From contig NZ_CDME01000015.1 of assembly GCF_000826545.1 (NCBI RefSeq), positions 832,695 to 896,694 on the forward strand: a stretch of 64,000 nucleotides of DNA, given 5' to 3'. Below are positions 59,223-64,000 of this stretch, one piece after another (the first letter of the stretch is position 1; every line of letters begins with the position of its first letter). The stretch is from Kibdelosporangium sp. MJ126-NF4. Its GTDB lineage: Bacteria; Actinomycetota; Actinomycetes; Mycobacteriales; Pseudonocardiaceae. The notes beneath the pieces are model-generated. The model was not told the origin of the DNA, made no database searches, and saw only the letters and a list, made by a program, of their open reading frames with translations. The translations under genes were made by a program, and so were the position numbers.

Positions 59223-60182
59223 CTAACGTTCGAAATAGCGCCGGGGATTGTCGACCAACATCGTGGTCAGCTGTTCCTCAGTCACCCCTGCCTCCTTGAG
59301 CGCGGGGATCACGGTCGACTGGATGAACGTGTAGTGCCAGTTCGGGGCCGCCACCTCCCGCATACCGGGCGGGAACCAGTCGAACGCGCACGACGCGTCG
59401 TGTGCCAGCACCATCCGGTCGGCGAAGCCCTGCCCGGCGAGGGCCGCCACGGTCGCCACGCGCGCGTCCGTCGGCAGCAACAGGTCCAGGCCGAAGCGGT
59501 CCATCCCGATGTACGAGCCGTTGTCGATCAGCTCGCGCAGGTAGTCCAGGTCCTCGGTGTCACCGCTGTGCCCGACCACCACCGCGCCGAGGTCGACGCC
59601 CTCACGCCGGAACACCTCCTGCGCCACCAGGCCGGTGCGGTGCTGGGGGTTGGTGTGCACGAGGATCGGCACGCCGGTCTGCTTGTGGGCCTCGGCGACC
59701 GCCACCATCACGCGTTCCACACCGGGCGTGAGGCTCTCCTCGATGGCGCACTTGAGGAACGCGGCCTTGATGCCCGTTCCCGAGATGCCTTCGGTGATGT
59801 CCCGGACGAACATGTCCACCAGCACGTCCGCGCCGCCGAGCAGTGTGCCGGGGCCGTGGAAGTGCAGGTACAGCGGCACCTCGTTGTAGGTGTACAGGCC
59901 GGTCGCGGGCACGATGTTGATGTCCACGGCCGCGTTGACCTCGGCGACGAGTTCGATGTCCCGGCCGAGGCCCAGCACGGTCGGGTCGACGATCGTGTCC
60001 ACCCCGGTCGCCTTGAGCTCGGTCAGCCGTTCGACCGCCGTCGACACCAGGCTCTGCTCGTCGTACAGGTCGGGCCGTGCCCGCCGCAGGTCCTCGCTGA
60101 GCACGAACACGTGCTCGTGCATCAGCACGGTTCCCAGCTCTGTCACAGGGACCGGACCACGGACTGTGTCCACGTGCGACAT
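59223..60182 (-). CDS. phosphotriesterase-family metal hydrolase
   Basis: A 319-residue PTE/PLL-family TIM-barrel enzyme. Metal ligands His22 and His24 in MHEHVF, carboxylated Lys in AAFLKCAIE, His in HTNPQHR and VVGHSGD, Asp in LAHDASC. Many such proteins are lactonases or quorum-quenching enzymes rather than true phosphotriesterases. GAGGAG precedes the ATG. Ten bases before the patatin gene. Confidence 0.92.
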   Translation of the reverse strand: MSHVDTVRGPVPVTELGTVLMHEHVFVLSEDLRRARPDLYDEQSLVSTAVERLTELKATGVDTIVDPTVLGLGRDIELVAEVNAAVDINIVPATGLYTYNEVPLYLHFHGPGTLLGGADVLVDMFVRDITEGISGTGIKAAFLKCAIEESLTPGVERVMVAVAEAHKQTGVPILVHTNPQHRTGLVAQEVFRREGVDLGAVVVGHSGDTEDLDYLRELIDNGSYIGMDRFGLDLLLPTDARVATVAALAGQGFADRMVLAHDASCAFDWFPPGMREVAAPNWHYTFIQSTVIPALKEAGVTEEQLTTMLVDNPRRYFER

Positions 60183-60268
60183 CGGAGCTCCTCACTGAGC
60201 GCGATACACCCCGATCATTATCACCCTATGCGCACATGTTGTTGCGGCAGGAAAGTGTCGGATACCTC

Positions 60269-60724
60269 ATGGCTAGATTGATGACCATGAGACGTGACAA
60301 TCCGACGCCGGTGGCGGTTGTCCTGGTGCCGGTCACTGTCGGGGACCGCACCGGGCTGCTGGTGATCCGGCGTGCGATCCCGCCGGTTGGCGGGCTCGCG
60401 CTGGTCGGCGGGTTCGTCGACGCGCACGAGACGTGGCAGCAGGCAGGCGCTCGCGAGGTGTACGAGGAGGCAGGGCTGATCGTGGACTCGGCGCAGCTGC
60501 GGCCGCTGTGGTTCACCTCGACCACGCCCGAGCCGAAGCACGTTCTGCTGTTCGGGGTCGCGCCCGGGGTTCAGGCCGCGGACCTGCCACCGTTCACGCC
60601 GAACAGCGAGGTGTCCGAGCGTGGCGTGATCTTCGGCCCGAGCGGCCTGGTGTTCCCGCTGCACGAGGACGCGGCGCGACTGCACTTCGGCTTCGACGGT
60701 CCGGCCGAGTTCACACCACTGTGA
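60269..60724 (+). CDS. Nudix hydrolase
   Basis: A 151-residue Nudix protein. The box is complete: GGFVDAHETWQQAGAREVYEEAGL (Gx5Ex7REUxEExGU). The start may be 60269, 60281 or 60287; none has a strong ribosome site. C-terminal PSGLVFPLHEDAARLHFG is a family-like extension. Its stop overlaps the convergent molybdoenzyme gene by 14 bases. Substrate unknown; ADP-ribose or a dinucleotide is possible. Confidence 0.9.
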   Translation: MARLMTMRRDNPTPVAVVLVPVTVGDRTGLLVIRRAIPPVGGLALVGGFVDAHETWQQAGAREVYEEAGLIVDSAQLRPLWFTSTTPEPKHVLLFGVAPGVQAADLPPFTPNSEVSERGVIFGPSGLVFPLHEDAARLHFGFDGPAEFTPL

Positions 60725-61919
60725 CGGCGTGCGCGACGATCCCGTCGAACAGGTAACCCTGCGTGTTGTACGGCGTGGCCACCGGCTGGGTCGCCCCGGT
60801 GACGTCCGTGGCGCGTGCACGCAGCGTGTACGCGCCCGGACCTTTCGGCCGCCACGGGAACTCCCACTGCAGCCAGCCGTGCCGGTGGGCGACGCTCGTC
60901 GGCTTCGCTGGGTGCCACCGAATGCCGCCGTCCACGCTCACGTCGACGTTGCGGATCCGGCCGTTGCCCGACCAGGAACGGCCACGCAGCACATGCCGCG
61001 TCCCCGCACGCAGAACCGCGTCCTGGGGCAGCTCGAAGGCGCTCTTGACGACCTGCTGCCCCATCAGCGCGCCCTCCGCGGGGTAGGTGGGCCCGACCAG
61101 GCGGTAGTACTGCGTGTTCCACGGCGACACCAGTGGCGTCTCCGACACCTCGATCTCGCCGAGCCACTTGATCGACGCGATGCCGATCCACGACGGAACC
61201 ACCAGACGCACCGGGAAACCGTGGTCGGGCGGCAGCGGCTGGCCGTTCATCTCGTACGCGACGAGCACGTCCTCCAGCGCCTTGCCGATCGGCAGCGGCC
61301 TGCGGACCTTGCCGAGGTTCACGCCACCGGTCACGTAGTCCGCGTCGAGACCGGACGGCAGCACGTCCACCGCCCGCCTGCTCAGCCCGGCTTTCGCCAG
61401 CACGGTGGACAGCCGCACGCCTCGCCAGCGCGCGACGCCGACGGCACCGAGCTTCCACGGCGTACCGGCCACCTGCTGGGTTTGCTGGCTGGTGAAGAAG
61501 CTGCGGCCGTTGCCCGCGCACTCGATGAACGCGACGGTCGTGTCAGCGGGCAGCGCCCGCAGGTCGCGGTAGCTGAACTCGACCGGCCCGTGCCGCAGGC
61601 CGCTGCCGGACACCCGCAGCCGCCAGGTGTTCACGTCGATGGTGGGCGTCGCGGTGTGGTTGCGCACGAAGAAGCGGTCAACGGGCGTGAGGTACCCCTG
61701 GCCGCTCAGTGCTTCCCAGCGGGTCTCCGCGTTGGTGCCGTACACCTCGAACAGCTCGGGCGGGACCGGTTTCACGATCGGCCCGGCAGCTGTCGCGCTG
61801 GTCGTGGTCGCCGCACCAACGGCCATGGCGGCTCCGCTGATCACCGACATCCGCAGCACTGTACGCCGGGACACGCCACTCGGCTGGTCGTCAATCGCCT
61901 CATCGAGCATGCGCGTCAT
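60711..61919 (-). CDS. Tat-exported sulfite-oxidase-like molybdopterin enzyme
   Basis: A 402-residue molybdoenzyme. Twin-arginine signal GVSRRTVLRMSVISGAAMAV. The molybdenum-ligand Cys134 is in AFIECAGNGRSFF, typical of the SUOX family. The C-terminal half is the Mo-co dimerisation domain (VDGGIRWHPAKPTSVAHRHG, PYNTQGYLFDGI). ATG at 61919, ATG at 61910 or a GTG at 61988 are possible. No heme domain. Divergent from the flavin monooxygenases by 86 bases. Likely oxidises sulfite or another sulfur/nitrogen compound outside the cytosol. Confidence 0.9.
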   Translation of the reverse strand: MTRMLDEAIDDQPSGVSRRTVLRMSVISGAAMAVGAATTTSATAAGPIVKPVPPELFEVYGTNAETRWEALSGQGYLTPVDRFFVRNHTATPTIDVNTWRLRVSGSGLRHGPVEFSYRDLRALPADTTVAFIECAGNGRSFFTSQQTQQVAGTPWKLGAVGVARWRGVRLSTVLAKAGLSRRAVDVLPSGLDADYVTGGVNLGKVRRPLPIGKALEDVLVAYEMNGQPLPPDHGFPVRLVVPSWIGIASIKWLGEIEVSETPLVSPWNTQYYRLVGPTYPAEGALMGQQVVKSAFELPQDAVLRAGTRHVLRGRSWSGNGRIRNVDVSVDGGIRWHPAKPTSVAHRHGWLQWEFPWRPKGPGAYTLRARATDVTGATQPVATPYNTQGYLFDGIVAHAVTVV

Positions 61920-62005
61920 TGTGTGCACGACGCACGTGGTGAGCCAGTGCGTCCACATAGCGGACGCGCCCGCGAGCAAGGCGATCACCAGCGCACCATT
62001 GCGTC

Positions 62006-62935
62006 ATGCACCTTGCTGTTGCCCTGGATGGCGCGGGGGCCGACCCCGCGGCTTGGCGCGAACCCGACGCACGGCCCGACGAGTTGCTGACCGCGAAGTA
62101 CTGGGTGGACCTCGTTCGCGAGGCGGAAGCGGGCAAGCTCGACTTCGTCACCTTCGAGGACTCACTGGGACCCGGCAGCGACGACCCCGGACACGTCCGC
62201 GGACGGCTTGACGCGGTGCTGATCGCGTCCCGTGTCGCGCCACTCACCACACACATCGGCCTTGTGCCGACCGCGATCGCCACGCACACCGAACCGTTCC
62301 ACCTGTCCAAGGCGATCGCGACACTCGACTACGTCAGCAACGGGCGCGCGGGCGTCCACGTCGAGGTCTCCGACGACGAACGCGACTACCGGCACTTCGG
62401 CCGTCGCGAGTTCCCCAGCCCCGGGCTGGCGGACGAGGCCCGCGACTACATCGAGGTCCTGCGACGGCTGTGGGACAGCTGGGAGGACGACGCGGAGATC
62501 AGGGACGTCGCCAGCGGCCGGTTCGTCGACCGGGAGAAGCTGCACTACATCGACTTCGAGGGCAGGTGGTTCTCGGTCAAGGGACCGTCCATCACGCCAC
62601 GCCCACCGCAGGGACAGCCGGTCGTCGCCGGTGACGACATCGTGTTCGCCGACCCGGACAGCACGGTCGAGCGCGGCCTGGTCTTCGCCGACATTCCCGT
62701 CCGGTTCCCGCAGGACGACCTGGCTGATCGACTGGTGGCGTTGCGGGACAAGGGATTCGCCGGTTTCCGACTGATCCCGGCGCGGCTGCCGCACGACCTG
62801 ACCGCGATCGTGACCGACCTGGTGCCGGAGCTCCAGCGGCGCGGCGTGTTCCGACACGAGTACGAGGCCACCACCCTGCGCGGCCTGCTCGGCCTGCCGC
62901 GGCCCGCGAACCGTTACGCCACAGGAGCAGCGTGA
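62006..62935 (+). CDS. LLM-class flavin-dependent monooxygenase
   Basis: A 309-residue luciferase-like TIM-barrel protein of the DszA/NtaA group. Core marks are LDFVTFEDSLGPGSDDP, IGLVPTAIATHTEPFHL and LDYVSNGRAGVHVEVSD. ATG at 62006. Its stop shares a base with the next gene's start, so the two are co-transcribed and may form one degradative unit. The Pro-rich C-terminal part is shorter than in full NtaA proteins. Confidence 0.88.
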   Translation: MHLAVALDGAGADPAAWREPDARPDELLTAKYWVDLVREAEAGKLDFVTFEDSLGPGSDDPGHVRGRLDAVLIASRVAPLTTHIGLVPTAIATHTEPFHLSKAIATLDYVSNGRAGVHVEVSDDERDYRHFGRREFPSPGLADEARDYIEVLRRLWDSWEDDAEIRDVASGRFVDREKLHYIDFEGRWFSVKGPSITPRPPQGQPVVAGDDIVFADPDSTVERGLVFADIPVRFPQDDLADRLVALRDKGFAGFRLIPARLPHDLTAIVTDLVPELQRRGVFRHEYEATTLRGLLGLPRPANRYATGAA

Positions 62936-64000
62936 TGAAGCAGATCCACCTCGCCGCACACTTCCCCGGCGTGAACAACACCACCGTGTGGAGTGACCCG
63001 CAGGCGGGCAGCCACATCGAGTTCAGCTCGTTCGCCCACCTGGCCAGGACCGCGGAACGCGCCAGGTTCGACTTCTTCTTCCTCGCCGAGGGCCTGCGGC
63101 TGCGTGAGCAGGGCGGGCTGATCTACGACCTCGACGTGGTCGGCAGGCCGGACACGTTCACCGTGCTGGCCGCGCTCGCCGCCGTGACCGACCACATCGG
63201 ACTGACCGGCACGATCAACTCGACCTTCAACGAGCCCTACGAGGTGGCACGGCAGTTCGCGTCGCTCGACCACCTGTCCGGCGGGCGCGCCGGGTGGAAC
63301 GTGGTCACCTCGTGGGACGCGTTCACCGGGGAGAACTTCCGGCGCGGTGGTTTCCTGCCACAGGACCAGCGGTACTCGCGCGCCGAGACGTTCCTGCGGA
63401 CCGCGTGGGAGCTGTTCGACTCGTGGCGCGGCCACGAGATCGTGGCGGACAAGCAGTCCGGCACGTTCCTGCGCGACGCCGACGCGGGCGCGTTCGCACA
63501 CCGGTCCGCCCATTTCGACATCTCCGGTCGCTTCACCGTGCCCGGTTCGCCCCAGGGCAGGCCGGTGATCCTGCAGGCCGGGGACTCCCCCGAAGGCAGG
63601 GAGTTCGCGGCGGCCACCGCGGACGCGATCTTCTCGCGACACGGCACGAAGGAGTCCGGCCAGGCGTTCTACACGGACGTCAAGGGCCGTCTTGCCAAGT
63701 ACGGCCGGACCAACGAGCAGCTCAAGATCCTGCCCGCGGCCACGTTCGTGCTCGGTGACACCGACGCCGACGCGCGGGAACGGGCCGCGGTCGTGCGACG
63801 GCAGCAGGTCAGCGGCCAGACCGCGATCAAGCTGCTTGAGCAACTGTGGAACCGGGACCTGAGCGCCTATGACCCGGACGGTCCGCTGCCCGAGGCCGAT
63901 CCGCTGGTCGGCGAGAACACCGTCGCCAAGGGCCGGGCCAGTGTCCGGATGCACAAGGATCCGCTGGCCACGGCGCGGGAGTGGCGTCAGCTCGCCGAGG
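62935..64000 (+). CDS. NtaA/DmoA-family FMN-dependent monooxygenase (cut by window end)
   Basis: The first 355 residues of a luciferase-like FMN monooxygenase of the NtaA/SnaA/DmoA/SoxA group; the family is about 430-460 long, so the end lies outside. AAHFPGVNNTTVWSDPQAGS and HIEFSSFAHLARTAERARFD, FLAEGLRLREQGG, HLSGGRAGWNVVTSWD and PQGRPVILQAGDSPEGREFA are all family marks. AGGAG lies eight bases before the ATG. Second gene of a pair opposite the Tat molybdoenzyme, which suggests organosulfur or similar substrate breakdown. Confidence 0.93.
   Translation, partial: MKQIHLAAHFPGVNNTTVWSDPQAGSHIEFSSFAHLARTAERARFDFFFLAEGLRLREQGGLIYDLDVVGRPDTFTVLAALAAVTDHIGLTGTINSTFNEPYEVARQFASLDHLSGGRAGWNVVTSWDAFTGENFRRGGFLPQDQRYSRAETFLRTAWELFDSWRGHEIVADKQSGTFLRDADAGAFAHRSAHFDISGRFTVPGSPQGRPVILQAGDSPEGREFAAATADAIFSRHGTKESGQAFYTDVKGRLAKYGRTNEQLKILPAATFVLGDTDADARERAAVVRRQQVSGQTAIKLLEQLWNRDLSAYDPDGPLPEADPLVGENTVAKGRASVRMHKDPLATAREWRQLAE

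Overview
The window is about 64 kb of high-GC actinobacterial chromosome. GC-rich third codon positions, frequent GTG starts, tight ATGA/GTGA gene overlaps, LexA-type boxes of the TCGAAC-N4-GTTCGA form, F420/LLM-type oxidoreductases, a secreted AroQ-gamma chorismate mutase and many Tat or Sec exported proteins fit a soil actinomycete, most likely Pseudonocardiales (Amycolatopsis, Lentzea or Kibdelosporangium-like). That placement is inference. I saw no rRNA, tRNA, CRISPR array, phage or transposase.

Layout. 1-10.6 kb: the 3' end of nuoD on the plus strand, a secreted subtilisin, then a ten-gene minus-strand complex I operon nuoABCHIJKLMN with no nuoD and no nuoEFG. 10.9-12.6 kb: DMT transporter, YCII-like protein, small hypothetical. 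12.7-16.3 kb: glyoxylate-to-glycerate operon hyi-glxR-gcl with a strong promoter and a symmetric operator-like dyad. 16.3-23.5 kb: DinB, DUF998/TetR pair, thioesterase, DUF6412-YidC pair, hydrolase/split-barrel pair opposite an HxlR regulator, LacI and TetR regulators. 23.6-26.5 kb: secreted M64 metallopeptidase and GH16 glucanase. 26.5-29.7 kb: MFS-LysR-tartrate/malate dehydrogenase operon. 30-31.6 kb: XRE regulator, PAP2 protein, small hypothetical. 31.6-36.9 kb: a carbohydrate locus with two secreted proteins divergent from a LacI regulator and a GH2 beta-galactosidase. 36.9-39.5 kb: MocR regulator divergent from a Cys/Met-type PLP enzyme. 39.5-46.1 kb: amine/GABA catabolism (aldehyde dehydrogenase, APC permease, AsnC regulator, class III aminotransferase, exported amine oxidase). 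46.2-52 kb: LLM oxidoreductase, two genes behind LexA (SOS) boxes, secreted cupin, chorismate mutase, 2-hydroxyacid dehydrogenase, CynX-like MFS. 52-55.3 kb: overlapping tandem PucR-like regulators and a secreted unknown. 55.5-60.7 kb: PobA-like hydroxylase, Tat amidohydrolase, patatin, phosphotriesterase, Nudix. 60.7-64 kb: Tat sulfite-oxidase-like molybdoenzyme divergent from two flavin monooxygenases, the second cut by the window end.

The most notable signals are: a complex I set without its NADH-input module and with nuoD displaced; a glyoxylate carboligase that carries Glu where the E. coli enzyme has Val51; two identical SOS boxes ahead of genes with no known SOS role; three copies of a 22-23 bp-arm hairpin family, all at convergent gene junctions; and an in-frame low-complexity insertion inside lacZ.
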